64,000 bases of DNA from an uncultured Acetatifactor sp. (lineage in GTDB: Bacteria; Bacillota; Clostridia; Lachnospirales; Lachnospiraceae). The notes under the pieces were generated by a model. It was not told where the DNA came from and made no database searches. It was given only the letters and a program-made list of their open reading frames with translations. A program made the position numbers and the translations under genes. This document shows positions 9,079 through 18,116 of this stretch, in pieces. The stretch spans positions 123,933 to 187,932 of the forward strand of contig CAJTSE010000008.1 in the NCBI GenBank assembly GCA_910578815.1, read 5' to 3'. The number at the start of each line of letters is the position of its first letter. Position 1 is the first letter of the stretch.

Positions 9079-9630
9079 ATGATTGTTATAATAACAGGTG
9101 CTTCTCATACCGGAAAGACGGCGCTGGCGCAAAGACTGCTGGAAGAGTATCAATTTCCCTATCTGTCCATTGACCATTTAAAAATGGGCCTGATCCGCAG
9201 CGGGAATACGGCCCTGACGCCGGTCAGTGACGATCAGGCCCTGACGGACTATTTATGGCCCATTGTCAGGGAAATGATTAAGACGGCTGTGGAAAACGAG
9301 CAGAATCTGATTGTAGAAGGGTGCTATGTCCCCTTTGACTGGAAGCAGGATTTTGAGCAGGAATATCTGGAGCATATCAGGTATTACTGCCTTGTGCTGA
9401 GTGAAGGGTATATCAGAAAGCATTTTGCTGATATAAGAAAATATGCCAGTGTGGTTGAAAACAGAGGTGAGGATGAAGACTGTACTTTAGAGTGGGTGCT
9501 TAGAGAGAATGAAAAAGTACTTAATATGTGCGGCCTCCACCATATTGAGCCCATTCTTATTGAGGATAAATATGAGATTAAAATCGAGCTGCAGCGTGCC
9601 TTACAGGCAGAATCGCTCATGAAAATGTGA
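9079..9630 (+). CDS. P-loop nucleoside/2-phosphoglycerate kinase-like ATPase
   Basis: A 183-residue protein with a Walker A GASHTGKT at 7-14, a SIDHLKMGLIRSG segment typical of the adenylate-kinase-like and zeta-toxin-like AAA_33 group, and LIVEGCYVP as the Walker B-like strand. It likely phosphorylates a small molecule, but the substrate is not evident. GGAGG precedes ATG 9079. It is the last gene before a terminator. I see no antitoxin partner beyond the XRE-membrane gene upstream, so a toxin role is only a weak alternative. Confidence 0.65.
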   Translation: MIVIITGASHTGKTALAQRLLEEYQFPYLSIDHLKMGLIRSGNTALTPVSDDQALTDYLWPIVREMIKTAVENEQNLIVEGCYVPFDWKQDFEQEYLEHIRYYCLVLSEGYIRKHFADIRKYASVVENRGEDEDCTLEWVLRENEKVLNMCGLHHIEPILIEDKYEIKIELQRALQAESLMKM

Positions 9631-9713
9631 TAACATGGAGGAAATTGGCTCATAAAAATGTAATAATAAGGGAAAAATTCGCTCATTTTTTTGCAAATTC
9701 ATTGTGATTCCCT

Positions 9714-9752
9714 AAAAAATCGCCCAGTCCGTGAGGTCTGAGCGATTTTTTT
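9714..9752. terminator. Bidirectional intrinsic terminator between convergent genes
   Basis: AAAAAATCGC (9714-9723) pairs with GCGATTTTTT (9742-9751) around a short loop, giving an A-rich and a T-rich flank usable on both strands. It separates the plus-strand kinase-like gene from the minus-strand lipoprotein. Confidence 0.8.
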
Positions 9753-9800
9753 GTGTCATGATATAAAGACCTATTTTGCAGCCGCTTGTTTTTACCGGAA

Positions 9801-10994
9801 TTATTCCATATTAAAGTACACGGCCAGACAAAAGCTTTCTTTGTTTCCTGCATCTTCCGGGTAGGAAAAATTCTTAATTACCCGGTAGCTTCCGGCAGGA
9901 AGGCTTGGATAGAATAGATCCCATCGCAGAGTGATAGCAGCTTCATCGCCGGTTTCTAAGGTATACATAATATCTGTCCACGCATGCTCCGCACTGTCTG
10001 ACGGAGTCAGAGGGCTTACAGGATACCAGATTCCGCCCATACTTTTTTCCAGAATATATGCTTCTCCATAGCCGATGGTCTTTTCGTCGGTATTGCCAAT
10101 GGTCAGCGTACCTGTGAAGGCGTTAAGGCTGCTTATTTCCATGGATATTCCCGGCTGTTCCGTTACGGTAAGCTTGCTGGGAGCCAGGAAATCCGCCTCT
10201 GTCAGCAACAGATAAGCCTTTAAAGAGCGGGTAGAATCAAAGGCGGCATAGATAACTGCGGGGGTGTCCGTATCCATGGACTCGCTGACGGCTGCCAGAT
10301 AGATCAGGCAGTTTTCCACCTGGGCGATGGGGTGAAAATATTGAATACGCAGATCAGCGCTTTCCGGCTGTCCCTGCAAATAGTCGCTATAAAGCTTTTG
10401 CAAAGTATCATATTCTTTTTGGCAGTCTGTCAGCATCTTTGTTTCCAGATTCAGGGCAAAGGGGGGAGCATCGGCAAGGCCGGTGCCCAGATACAGGGTG
10501 TCTCCAAGCCTGTACGCGCCGCCAAACACGATGGAAGCGTGAGCCTTGTTACCCTCCAGCACATAGAGATTGTCAGCACTCCCATCCACAGAAAGGGACA
10601 AGGTAAACCTTCCGGTTTTGGCAAAGTCCTCCGACAGGATAATCTCGCCGTTATAGTCTTTTTCAAGAGAAATATCCAGACGCTGATCCAAATTTTCATG
10701 ATTGAAAGCCGTGCGGTAATCCACATGTTCCTGATCGCTCTTCCAGAGGGCCTCAGCCGCGTTTAGGTAAGCGGCGACGGTGGCCGGAAATGTCCGTACG
10801 TCTTCAGGGAGGGCAGTGCCGGCCGATTTGACAGGCTCTGTGTCTGAAGAAGGTACTTCGTTAGAAGGCGCAGGGGAATTTGGAGCAGGGGAAGGTATTT
10901 TAGCCGCTTCAATTTTGGGAGGCATTTCTCTGCCGCAGGCGGCAACTGTTATGGTACAGAGCATAATGACGGCTATCAAAAAACGTTTCCGCAT
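9801..10994 (-). CDS. Lipoprotein with bacterial Ig-like C-terminal domain
   Basis: 397 residues with a type II signal peptide (MRKRFLIAVIMLCTITVAAC, lipobox TVAAC, modified Cys ~20). A Pro/Ser-rich linker (~25-60) follows, then a globular region. The C-terminal ~110 residues (MEISSLNAFTGTLTIGNTDE ... EAYILEKSMGGIWYPV ... LPAGSYRVIKNF) match the Ig-like domain often found at the end of Clostridial lipoproteins. The protein should sit on the outer face of the membrane. Function unknown; it stands alone on the minus strand. Confidence 0.75.
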   Translation of the reverse strand: MRKRFLIAVIMLCTITVAACGREMPPKIEAAKIPSPAPNSPAPSNEVPSSDTEPVKSAGTALPEDVRTFPATVAAYLNAAEALWKSDQEHVDYRTAFNHENLDQRLDISLEKDYNGEIILSEDFAKTGRFTLSLSVDGSADNLYVLEGNKAHASIVFGGAYRLGDTLYLGTGLADAPPFALNLETKMLTDCQKEYDTLQKLYSDYLQGQPESADLRIQYFHPIAQVENCLIYLAAVSESMDTDTPAVIYAAFDSTRSLKAYLLLTEADFLAPSKLTVTEQPGISMEISSLNAFTGTLTIGNTDEKTIGYGEAYILEKSMGGIWYPVSPLTPSDSAEHAWTDIMYTLETGDEAAITLRWDLFYPSLPAGSYRVIKNFSYPEDAGNKESFCLAVYFNME

Positions 10995-11128
10995 TTTGTT
11001 TCCTCCATGGATTAGTCAATCACATTTAATCAGTTTTGCAAGCAGCTGTTATATCTTTTTGCCAGATTGCCTTTTTCCAATATCATTATACAATAAAGCG
11101 GGAAATGCGTAAAGTCATATCTGCGATA

Positions 11129-11181
11129 TAGTCTGAAAATTTCACGTTAGATATGAAAATTGTCAAATAGTCTGACAATTT
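11129..11181. promoter_or_regulatory. Direct and inverted repeats upstream of the gltB promoter
   Basis: TAGTCTGAAAATTT (11129-11142) recurs as TAGTCTGACAATTT (11168-11181), 13 of 14 bases equal, 39 bases apart. The second copy is also the right half of a perfect inverted repeat, AAATTGTCA (11157-11165) / TGACAATTT (11173-11181). It lies just upstream of the -35 box, a typical activator position. Candidate binding site for a nitrogen or LysR-type regulator; the protein is not identified. Confidence 0.5.
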
Positions 11182-11196
11182 AAGAAAAAGTAGTTA

Positions 11197-11225
11197 TTTA
11201 CAAACGGAAAAAAGTATTGTATAGT
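11197..11225 (+). promoter_or_regulatory. Strong sigma-A promoter for gltBD
   Basis: TTTACA (11197-11202), a 17-base spacer and TATAGT (11220-11225). Transcription should begin near 11232, only a few bases ahead of the hairpin that follows. Confidence 0.7.
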
Positions 11226-11236
11226 GTTTTAAGATA

Positions 11237-11284
11237 AAAGAGCGCAAAGGAGCGTAGTCAGGCTTCTTTGCGCTCTTTTTTTAA
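11237..11284 (+). terminator. Terminator hairpin in the gltB leader
   Basis: A near-perfect 17-base stem, AAAGAGCGCAAAGGAGC (11237-11253) with GCTTCTTTGCGCTCTTT (11262-11278), has an 8-base loop and a run of T. It falls between the gltB promoter and its ribosome site (AAGGAGGG). It would cut most transcripts to ~50 bases unless relieved, so it is either an attenuator or the 3' end of a short RNA. Confidence 0.75.
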
Positions 11285-11299
11285 TAAGGAGGGAAAGGC

Positions 11300-14200
11300 A
11301 TGTTTGACGTGAAAAGAGAAGCCTCGAAAGCACCCCTTTACCGGGAAGAATTTGAGCATGATAACTGCGGGATCGGCGCGTGTGTAAATATCAAAGGTGA
11401 GAAGAACAGGGAAACCGTAGAGAATGCGCTGAAGATCGTAGAGAACTTAGAGCACAGGGCAGGAAAGGACGCGGAGGGCAAGACCGGCGACGGCGTGGGC
11501 ATATTGACCCAGATTCCCCATAAGTTTTTTGTCAGGGTGACAAAGCCTTTGGGAATTGAGCTGGGAAAGGAGAGGGAGTACGGCGTGGGGATGTTCTTCT
11601 TTCCCCAGGAAGAGCTGCGCAGGAACCAGGCCAAGAAGATGTTTGAAATCATCGCAGAGAAGGAAGGGCTGGAGTTCCTGGGCTGGCGCGAGGTGCCCAC
11701 CTTTCCCAATGTGCTGGGTCATAAGGCGGTGGAATGTATGCCGCACATCATGCAGGGATTTGTGAAAAAGCCCGCCACTGTAAAAAAGGGTCTGGATTTT
11801 GACCGCAGGCTTTACATTGCCAGACGTCTTTTCGAGCAGTCCTCGGAGGATACTTACGTGGTCTCTTTTTCCAGCCGTACGGTTGTATACAAGGGCATGT
11901 TTCTGGTGGGGCAGCTGCGGACCTTCTTTGCGGATCTCCAGAGCGATGACTTTGTATCGGCAATCGCCATGGTGCATTCCCGCTTTTCCACCAATACCAA
12001 TCCCAGCTGGGAGCGTGCTCATCCCAATCGGTTTATGGTACATAACGGGGAGATTAATACCATTCGGGGCAATGCGGATAAAATGCTTGCACGGGAAGAA
12101 AACATGGAATCGGAATATTTAAAGGGGCAGATGCACAAGGTGCTGCCTGCCATCAGCAAGACCGGCTCCGATTCTGCCATGCTGGATAACACCCTGGAAT
12201 TCCTGGTGATGAGCGGCATGGACCTGCCGCTGGCGGTGATGATCGCTATTCCGGAGCCCTGGGCCAATGATAAGGCCATGTCCCAGACCAAGAGGGATTT
12301 CTATCAGTATTATGCCACCATGATGGAGCCCTGGGACGGCCCTGCGTCCATCCTCTTTTCCGACGGGGACATCATGGGGGCGGTGCTGGATCGGAACGGC
12401 CTGCGTCCTTCCCGTTATCTGATCACCGATGACGATACCCTGATTCTTTCCTCGGAGGTGGGAGTGCTGGCTATAGATCCGGCAAGAATCAGGACCAAGG
12501 AACGGTTGCGTCCCGGCAAGATGCTGCTGGTGGATACGGTGCAGGGGAAGGTGATTTCCGACGAGGAAATCAAGGAGAAATATGCTTCCCGCCAGCCCTA
12601 CGGCGAATGGCTGGACAGCAATCTGGTATTTTTAAAGGATCTGCATATCCCCAATCAGCGGGTGCCGGAGTATACCTTTGAAGAGCGCCAGCGGATGCAG
12701 AAGGCCTTTGGTTATACTTATGACGAATTAAAGACCAGTATCCTGCCCATGGCAAAGAACGGCGGCGAGGCCATTGCGGCCATGGGGGTGGACACTCCCC
12801 TGCCGGTCTTAAGCAATGCCTGCCATCCGTTGTTTCATTATTTTAAACAGCTGTTTGCACAGGTGACAAATCCGCCCATCGACGCTATCCGGGAAGAAAT
12901 TGTTACCTCTACCACGGTTTACATCGGTCCTGAAGGCAATATCCTGCAGGAAAACCCCGGCAACTGCCATGTTCTTAGAGTGAATAATCCCATCCTCACC
13001 AACACGGATCTGCTGAAGATCAAAAGCATGAAGGCCGAGGGATTCAAGGTGGAGGTTGTGCCCATTACCTATTATAAAAACACCAGTCTGGAGCGGGCCA
13101 TCGACAGGCTGTTTGTGGAGGTGGACCGGGCGTATCGGGACGGGGTGAATATTCTGATCCTTTCCGACCGGGGAGTGGACGAGAATCATGTGCCCATTCC
13201 TTCCCTGCTGGCAGTGTCCGCCCTGAATCAATATCTGGTACACACCAAGAAAAGGACGCGGGTGGCGCTGATTCTGGAATCCGGCGAGCCCAGGGAGGTT
13301 CATCACTTTGCTACCCTTTTGGGCTATGGCGCCTGTGCCATCAACCCCTATCTGGCCCAGGACTCCATCCGGGAGCTGATTGACAGTCACATGCTGGATA
13401 AGGATTACTATGCGGCGGTGAATGATTATAATAACGCGGTGCTCCACGGCATCATCAAAATTGCTTCCAAGATGGGCATCAGTACCATTCAGTCCTATCA
13501 GGGCTCGCGGATTTTCGAGGCCATTGGCATCGACCAGGGGGTTATCGAAAAATATTTCAGCAATACGGTGTGCCGGGTGGGCGGCATCACCTTGAAGGAT
13601 ATGGAAGAGCAGGTTGACCGGCTTCATTCCATGGCCTTTGATCCTCTGGGGCTGGGCAGTGACCTGACTCTGGACAGTCCGGGACATCACAAGATGCGCA
13701 GCGGCGGAGACGAGCATCTCTATAATCCCGCCACCATCCATATGCTGCAGGAGTCCACCAGACGGGGGGATTATCAGCTGTTCAAGCAGTATACCGCCAT
13801 GGTCAACGACGAGACCAAGGTCAGTAATCTGCGGGGGCTGATGGAATTTAATTACCCCAAAAAGGGCATTGCCCTGGAAGAGGTGGAGCCGGTGGAGTCC
13901 ATTGTGACCCGCTTTAAGACCGGCGCCATGTCTTACGGTTCCATTTCCAAGGAGGCTCATGAGACCATGGCCATTGCCATGAACAGGCTGCACGGAAAAA
14001 GCAATTCCGGCGAGGGCGGCGAGGAGCTGGAGAGGCTGACCGCAGGACCTGACGGACTGGACCGCTGTTCGGCCATCAAGCAGGTGGCCAGCGGCAGATT
14101 CGGTGTTACCAGCCGTTATCTGGTGAGCGCAAAGGAGATTCAGATCAAGATGGCGCAGGGAGCAAAGCCCGGAGAAGGCGGCCATCTGCCCGGAGGAAAG

Positions 14201-15847
14201 GTCTACCCCTGGATTGCAAAGACCAGACATTCCACCCCCGGCGTGTCCCTGATTTCTCCGCCCCCGCATCATGATATTTATTCTATTGAGGATCTGGCGC
14301 AGTTGATTTATGATTTAAAGAATGCCAACCGAAAGGCCAGAATCTCCGTGAAGCTGGTGTCCGAAGCGGGAGTGGGCACCGTGGCCGCCGGTGTGGCCAA
14401 GGCGGGAGCCCAGGTAATTCTGGTGTCCGGATATGACGGCGGCACCGGCGCCGCGCCCAAAAGCTCCATCCACAACGCGGGTCTGCCCTGGGAGCTGGGA
14501 CTGGCGGAAACTCATCAGACCCTGATTATGAACGGTCTGCGGAACAAGGTGCGCATCGAGACGGACGGTAAGCTGATGAGCGGCCGGGACGTGGCTATTG
14601 CGGCCATTTTGGGAGCGGAGGAATTTGGGTTTGCCACGGCGCCGCTGGTGACCATGGGCTGTGTGATGATGCGTGTCTGCAATCTGGATACCTGCCCTGT
14701 GGGTGTTGCCACTCAGAATCCGGAGCTGCGGAAAAATTTTAAGGGCAAGCCGGAGTATGTGGAGAATTTCATGCGCTTCATTGCAGAAGAGCTGCGGGAA
14801 TATATGGCGGCGCTGGGGGTGAGGACCGTGGATGAGCTGGTGGGCCGCACGGATCTGCTGAAAGTAAGGGAGGGCCTGAGCGGAAAGCTGTCCCAGGTGG
14901 ATCTGGCGGGGATGCTGAAGAATCCTTATCAGGGCGCAAAAGGAAAATGCACCTTTGATCCGAAGCAGGTTTATGACTTTGAGCTGGAGAAGACTCTGGA
15001 CGAGAAGGTGCTGTTAAAGCATCTGGGCAAGGCGCTGGAATCCGGGCAGAAAAAGAGCATTGCGGTGGATGTGTCCAACACGGACAGGAGCTTTGGCACC
15101 ATCCTGGGCAGCGAAATTACGGAAAAGCTGGGAGACCAGGTGGAGGAAGATACATATCACGTGTTATGTAACGGTGCAGGCGGGCAGTCCTTCGGAGCCT
15201 TTATTCCGAAAGGGCTGACGCTGGAGCTGGTGGGCGATTCCAACGACTATTTCGGCAAGGGGCTTTCCGGCGGCAAGCTGATTGTCTACCCTCCTGCAGG
15301 CAGTGCCTTTACGGCTTCGGAGAATATTATTATCGGTAACGTGGCGCTGTACGGGGCTACCAGCGGCAAGGCCTTTATTGCCGGAGTGGCGGGAGAACGC
15401 TTCTGCGTCCGCAATTCCGGGGCCAGCGCGGTAGTGGAAGGCGTCGGTGACCATGGCTGCGAGTATATGACCGGCGGCCGGGTGGTGGTGCTGGGTTCCA
15501 CGGGAAAGAACTTTGCGGCAGGCATGAGCGGCGGCATCGCCTATGTGCTGGACGAGGGGAACGATCTGTACCGGCGCTTGAATAAGGAAATGGTTTCCTC
15601 CGGCGAGATCACCTCCAAATATGATGTGCTGGAGCTGAAAAATATGATTCAGGAGCATGTGGCGCTGACCAATTCCGAGAAAGGCAAGCGGATTTTGGAG
15701 CATTTTGAAGACTATCTGCCGAAGTTTAAGAAGATCATCCCTCATGATTACGAACGGGTCTTAAAGACCATCGTGCAGATGGAAGAGAAGGGCTTAAGCG
15801 CGGAGCAGGCGCAGATAGAGGCGTTTTATGCAAATACCAGAAAGTAG
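11300..15847 (+). CDS. gltB: Glutamate synthase, large subunit
   Basis: 1515 residues, the expected GltB length. A short propeptide precedes Cys23 in HDNCGIGA, the N-terminal nucleophile of the class II glutaminase domain (to ~residue 430). The central domain follows, then the FMN-binding synthase barrel (SYGSISKEAHE, GEGGEELERL, KPGEGGHLPGGKV, GYDGGTGAAPKSS). A 3Fe-4S Cys set lies in CVMMRVCNLDTCPVG, and a C-terminal GXGXG beta-helix (CNGAGGQSFGAF ... GDSNDYFGKGLSGG) completes it. It turns glutamine plus 2-oxoglutarate into two glutamates; ammonia moves through an internal tunnel. AAGGAGGG precedes ATG 11300. It is co-transcribed with gltD, and expression appears to be set by the leader described separately. 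Confidence 0.97.
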   Translation: MFDVKREASKAPLYREEFEHDNCGIGACVNIKGEKNRETVENALKIVENLEHRAGKDAEGKTGDGVGILTQIPHKFFVRVTKPLGIELGKEREYGVGMFFFPQEELRRNQAKKMFEIIAEKEGLEFLGWREVPTFPNVLGHKAVECMPHIMQGFVKKPATVKKGLDFDRRLYIARRLFEQSSEDTYVVSFSSRTVVYKGMFLVGQLRTFFADLQSDDFVSAIAMVHSRFSTNTNPSWERAHPNRFMVHNGEINTIRGNADKMLAREENMESEYLKGQMHKVLPAISKTGSDSAMLDNTLEFLVMSGMDLPLAVMIAIPEPWANDKAMSQTKRDFYQYYATMMEPWDGPASILFSDGDIMGAVLDRNGLRPSRYLITDDDTLILSSEVGVLAIDPARIRTKERLRPGKMLLVDTVQGKVISDEEIKEKYASRQPYGEWLDSNLVFLKDLHIPNQRVPEYTFEERQRMQKAFGYTYDELKTSILPMAKNGGEAIAAMGVDTPLPVLSNACHPLFHYFKQLFAQVTNPPIDAIREEIVTSTTVYIGPEGNILQENPGNCHVLRVNNPILTNTDLLKIKSMKAEGFKVEVVPITYYKNTSLERAIDRLFVEVDRAYRDGVNILILSDRGVDENHVPIPSLLAVSALNQYLVHTKKRTRVALILESGEPREVHHFATLLGYGACAINPYLAQDSIRELIDSHMLDKDYYAAVNDYNNAVLHGIIKIASKMGISTIQSYQGSRIFEAIGIDQGVIEKYFSNTVCRVGGITLKDMEEQVDRLHSMAFDPLGLGSDLTLDSPGHHKMRSGGDEHLYNPATIHMLQESTRRGDYQLFKQYTAMVNDETKVSNLRGLMEFNYPKKGIALEEVEPVESIVTRFKTGAMSYGSISKEAHETMAIAMNRLHGKSNSGEGGEELERLTAGPDGLDRCSAIKQVASGRFGVTSRYLVSAKEIQIKMAQGAKPGEGGHLPGGKVYPWIAKTRHSTPGVSLISPPPHHDIYSIEDLAQLIYDLKNANRKARISVKLVSEAGVGTVAAGVAKAGAQVILVSGYDGGTGAAPKSSIHNAGLPWELGLAETHQTLIMNGLRNKVRIETDGKLMSGRDVAIAAILGAEEFGFATAPLVTMGCVMMRVCNLDTCPVGVATQNPELRKNFKGKPEYVENFMRFIAEELREYMAALGVRTVDELVGRTDLLKVREGLSGKLSQVDLAGMLKNPYQGAKGKCTFDPKQVYDFELEKTLDEKVLLKHLGKALESGQKKSIAVDVSNTDRSFGTILGSEITEKLGDQVEEDTYHVLCNGAGGQSFGAFIPKGLTLELVGDSNDYFGKGLSGGKLIVYPPAGSAFTASENIIIGNVALYGATSGKAFIAGVAGERFCVRNSGASAVVEGVGDHGCEYMTGGRVVVLGSTGKNFAAGMSGGIAYVLDEGNDLYRRLNKEMVSSGEITSKYDVLELKNMIQEHVALTNSEKGKRILEHFEDYLPKFKKIIPHDYERVLKTIVQMEEKGLSAEQAQIEAFYANTRK

Positions 15848-15865
15848 AAAGGCGTGGTAATTGAT

Positions 15866-17359
15866 ATGGGAAAACCTACAGGTTTTATGGAATATAAAAG
15901 AGAAGTCAGCAGGGCTCAGGAGCCGAAGAAGCGCATCAGGCATTTTCAGGAGTTTCATGAGCACATGTCGAAGGAACAGCAGCAGCTTCAGGGCGCCAGG
16001 TGCATGGAGTGCGGAGTGCCCTTCTGTCAGTCGGGCATGATGATCTGCGGTATGGCCAGCGGCTGCCCCCTGCACAATCTGATTCCTGAGTGGAACGATC
16101 TGGTATATACCGGCAACTGGCAGCAGGCCTATAATCGCTTAAAGAAAACCAATAATTTTCCGGAGTTTACTTCCAGGGTGTGCCCTGCGCTGTGTGAGGC
16201 GGCCTGCACCTGCGGGCTGAACGGGGACCCGGTTGCCACGAAGGAGAACGAATACGCCATTATCGAAAACGCATATCAAGAGGGTTATGCGGCGCCCAAT
16301 CCGCCCAAGGTCCGCACGGGTAAGACCATTGCCGTTGTGGGCAGCGGCCCTTCCGGCCTTGCGGCGGCGGATCAGCTGAACAAGAGAGGGCATTCCGTTA
16401 CGGTCTTTGAGCGGGAGGACCGGATCGGCGGGCTGTTAATGTACGGTATTCCCAACATGAAGCTGGAGAAGCAGATTGTGGAGCGGAAGCGTAAGGTCAT
16501 GGAAGAAGAAGGAGTTGTCTTTGTTACCGGAGTGGACGTGGGGAAGGACAGAAAGGCCGAAAAGCTGCTCAGAGAATATGACAGGGTGATTTTGGCCTGC
16601 GGGGCCTCCAGCCCCAGGGACATTAAGGCACCGGGCAGGGATGCTAAGGGGATCTTCTTTGCGGTGGATTTTTTAAAGGCCAATACAAAGAGCCTGCTGG
16701 ACTCCGGCTTTGAGGATAAGCGGTATGTGGATACAAAGGATAAGCATGTGGTTATCATCGGCGGCGGAGATACCGGGAATGACTGCGTGGGTACTTCCAT
16801 CCGTCATGGCGCAAAGAGCGTGACCCAGATCGAGATGATGCCTAAGGCGCCTGACAGGCGGGCGGAGAATAATCCCTGGCCGGAATGGCCCAAGGTTTGC
16901 AAGACGGATTATGGTCAGGAAGAAGCCATTGCGGTTTACGGCCGGGATCCCAGAGTATACGAGGCGACGGTTAAGGAATTCATCAAGAATAAGGACGGCA
17001 GCTTAAAGGCCGTGAAAATCGTCAGGCTGTCCTGGGAAAGGGACGAAGCCTCCGGGCGCATGAGCATGAAGGAGATACCGGGCAGTGAGCAGGAGCTGCC
17101 GGCAGACATTGTACTGATTGCCGCGGGATTTTTAGGGGCACAGAGCTATGTGGCAGAAGCCTTTGGGGTGGAGCTGAATGAGCGCAGCAATGTGAAGACG
17201 GAAGCAGGCAGCTATCAGACCAGTAAGGAAAATGTGTTTGTCACGGGTGATATGCACAGAGGACAGTCCCTGGTGGTATGGGCCATCCGGGAAGGCAGGG
17301 AAGCTGCCAAGGCGGTGGATGAAAGTCTGATGGGATATTCCAACCTGGTGATACAGTAG
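15866..17359 (+). CDS. gltD: Glutamate synthase, small subunit
   Basis: 497 residues. The N-terminal region has the Cys-rich 4Fe-4S segment (CMECGVPFCQSG, GCPLHNLIPEWND, VCPALCEAACTCGLN). An FAD-binding fold (VVGSGPSGLAAADQL) and an NAD(P)H-binding fold (IIGGGDTGNDC) follow, and it ends with TGDMHRGQSLVVWAIREGR. It passes electrons from NAD(P)H to the GltB centres. I place the start at ATG 15866 (MGKPTGFMEYKR, the usual GltD N-terminus) rather than GTG 15854, with AAAGG ~12 bases upstream. It starts 18 bases after gltB stops. Confidence 0.96.
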   Translation: MGKPTGFMEYKREVSRAQEPKKRIRHFQEFHEHMSKEQQQLQGARCMECGVPFCQSGMMICGMASGCPLHNLIPEWNDLVYTGNWQQAYNRLKKTNNFPEFTSRVCPALCEAACTCGLNGDPVATKENEYAIIENAYQEGYAAPNPPKVRTGKTIAVVGSGPSGLAAADQLNKRGHSVTVFEREDRIGGLLMYGIPNMKLEKQIVERKRKVMEEEGVVFVTGVDVGKDRKAEKLLREYDRVILACGASSPRDIKAPGRDAKGIFFAVDFLKANTKSLLDSGFEDKRYVDTKDKHVVIIGGGDTGNDCVGTSIRHGAKSVTQIEMMPKAPDRRAENNPWPEWPKVCKTDYGQEEAIAVYGRDPRVYEATVKEFIKNKDGSLKAVKIVRLSWERDEASGRMSMKEIPGSEQELPADIVLIAAGFLGAQSYVAEAFGVELNERSNVKTEAGSYQTSKENVFVTGDMHRGQSLVVWAIREGREAAKAVDESLMGYSNLVIQ

Positions 17360-17725
17360 GAAGTTCAGGCTGCGTCGGAGAACAATATTTCCGTAAGCCA
17401 TGAAATCGCAAAAGCATGAAAGCAGGAAGAACGCGGCGGTACTGAAACGTCCTTATGGGACAATTTGTGTATTGACGCGTTTTTTTTTGCTCTTGTTATA
17501 CATTTAATATTTTTTTAAAAATAGTATATTGCATTATATAATAGCTTGTGATATTATGTATTTGTAAAATAGAAACACAGAAAAATGGATAAGGAAGCAA
17601 ATATGGAGATTGGAACAGGATGTGACCATGCAGACATGCGGAGCTCTTAATAAGAGTAAAGCAGCAGTGGGAAATGGTCGGAATGAGGAAGGAAACAGAG
17701 GAACAATGGGGAAAGGAGGAGCAGA
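17360..17725 (+). promoter_or_regulatory. Intergenic leader of the first PadR cassette with promoter and palindrome
   Basis: This 366-base gap has no supportable gene. A promoter, TTGCAT (17529-17534), 17 bases, TATTAT (17552-17557), has the perfect palindrome ATTATATAAT (17533-17542) inside its spacer, a likely site for autoregulation by the PadR protein. The remaining ~165-base leader up to ATG 17726 contains short inverted repeats but no riboswitch that I recognise. Confidence 0.5.
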
Positions 17726-18034
17726 ATGAACACACAGTTCAAAAAAGGAGCCCTGGAGCTTTGCGTGCTGTCTCAGCTTACCAGGGGAGATAAGTACGGC
17801 TATGAGCTGACGGAGCGCATATCCGTGGAAATGTCCATTGCCGGAGGCACGCTTTATCCGATTTTGCGGAAGCTGAAGGAAGACGATTATGTGACTACTT
17901 ATTTGGTGGAATCGGAGTCGGGACCGGCCAGAAAGTATTACAGGCTGACGGATGCGGGAAGGCAGTATCAGAGGGAGCTGCAGCAGGAATGGGAAAAGTT
18001 TATTAAGGCAGTGAATGAGCTGCTTTGGAATTAA
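17726..18034 (+). CDS. PadR-family transcriptional regulator
   Basis: 102 residues with the PadR winged helix: KKGALELCVLSQLTRGDKYGYELTERI, SIAGGTLYPILRKLKEDDYVTTY, and the wing GPARKYYRLTDAGRQYQREL. These dimeric repressors respond to small molecules or membrane stress. It lies directly ahead of a DUF1700/DUF4097 gene, the standard Clostridial arrangement in which PadR controls the downstream pair. A remnant of the hairpin repeat begins immediately after its stop codon. GGAGGAG precedes the ATG. Confidence 0.9.
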   Translation: MNTQFKKGALELCVLSQLTRGDKYGYELTERISVEMSIAGGTLYPILRKLKEDDYVTTYLVESESGPARKYYRLTDAGRQYQRELQQEWEKFIKAVNELLWN

Positions 18035-18035
18035 A

Positions 18036-18082
18036 AGGCCAAAAGATTTTCTTAGGTTGCGTTCTTCATTGATTGTTTGTGT
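18036..18082 (+). repeat. Truncated copy of the stop-codon hairpin repeat
   Basis: Starting two bases after the padR stop, AGGCCAAAAGATTTTC and the following TTAGGTTG match the left arm of the element at 48819 with three mismatches over 28 bases. The right arm is missing. It then continues with TTCTTCAT and ATTGTTTGTG, both found in the same order downstream of the copy at 37516. Confidence 0.55.
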
Positions 18083-18116
18083 TGGAAAGTTTGGAAGCAA
18101 ATTCAGGAGGTGTAAT

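Noticed and set aside
9079..9630. Zeta-type toxin of a toxin-antitoxin system
   Set aside because: The P-loop family is similar, but the neighbour is an XRE protein with a large membrane domain, not a small antitoxin, and the kinase lacks features I could tie to UDP-sugar binding.
12809..14272. A 487-codon open frame on the minus strand inside gltB
   Set aside because: It is antisense to the conserved gltB synthase region, has no ribosome site, and its product is low-complexity His/Gly/Leu-rich as expected of a shadow frame in G+C-rich codons.
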